From NCBI GenBank assembly GCA_024304985.1, contig JAMWZC010000004.1:372001-436000 (forward strand): a stretch of DNA of 64,000 nucleotides, given 5' to 3'. Positions 63,998 to 64,000 of this stretch are shown piece by piece (within the stretch, counting starts at the first letter, position 1; each line of letters opens with the position of its first letter). The notes beneath the pieces were generated by a model, which saw only the letters and a list, made by a program, of their open reading frames with translations, did no database searches and was not told where the DNA came from. The translations under genes and the position numbers were made by a program. Origin of the DNA: Paracoccaceae bacterium (GTDB lineage: Bacteria > Pseudomonadota > Alphaproteobacteria > Rhodobacterales > Rhodobacteraceae).

Positions 63998-64000
63998 CCT

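Overview
The window is GC-rich DNA that looks like a Rhodobacteraceae (Roseobacter/Paracoccus-group alphaproteobacterium) chromosome or large replicon. The pointers are a complete NAD-dependent formate dehydrogenase operon (fdsGBACD order), many TRAP and ABC uptake systems, and genes for C3-organosulfonate breakdown (cuyA, suyAB, hpsN) as found in marine roseobacters. I see no rRNA, tRNA, CRISPR array, insertion sequence or prophage. All complete genes look intact; only uvrC is cut by the window edge.

Layout. 0-9 kb: 5' part of uvrC, a FolM/PTR1-like reductase, a Ca/Na antiporter with a tiny zinc-ribbon protein and an S49 peptidase, a CoxG-like protein, a DMT exporter, and a TakP-like TRAP system. 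9-16 kb: LysR regulator, palindromic operator and fdsG-fdsB-fdsA-fdhD-fdsD. 16-24 kb: a peptide-type ABC transporter with an M29 aminopeptidase and a TylF-like methyltransferase. 24-32 kb: a second peptide/nickel-type ABC system split over a divergent promoter, with an XRE-cupin regulator, a GAF protein and an M24 peptidase. 32-37 kb: an intradiol-dioxygenase-like Tat protein with a haem-type membrane partner, a repeat-bearing secreted protein, an OmpA-domain protein and a secreted protein with a degenerate metalloprotease motif. 37-43.5 kb: LysR plus a polyamine-type ABC transporter and an aldehyde dehydrogenase, suggesting putrescine use. 43.6-47.3 kb: a TRAP transporter and an alpha/beta hydrolase.

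47.5-64 kb is the most interesting part: a sulfonate catabolic island with at least three regulated branches. (1) LysR / cuyA / cuyZ: L-cysteate to pyruvate, ammonia and sulfite, with sulfite export. (2) GntR(HutC) / suyA-suyB-suyZ: 3-sulfolactate to pyruvate and sulfite, with export; a perfect 20-bp palindrome lies in the divergent promoter. (3) LacI facing an eight-gene operon: TauT-type ABC transporter (two permeases, ATPase, binding protein), hpsN (sulfopropanediol 3-dehydrogenase), a DegT-family aminotransferase, an SDR and a Zn-type alcohol dehydrogenase. The last three are unusual together. I infer that the aminotransferase converts an amino-sulfonate such as cysteinolate (2-amino-3-hydroxypropanesulfonate) to the 2-oxo compound, the SDR/ADH reduce it to DHPS, HpsN oxidises DHPS to sulfolactate, and SuyAB removes sulfite. 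The existence of the operon is seen in the sequence; the cysteinolate assignment is a hypothesis.

A recurrent pattern is that every operon in which the substrate-binding protein is followed by further genes carries a strong hairpin just after the binding-protein gene, probably to give it higher mRNA levels.
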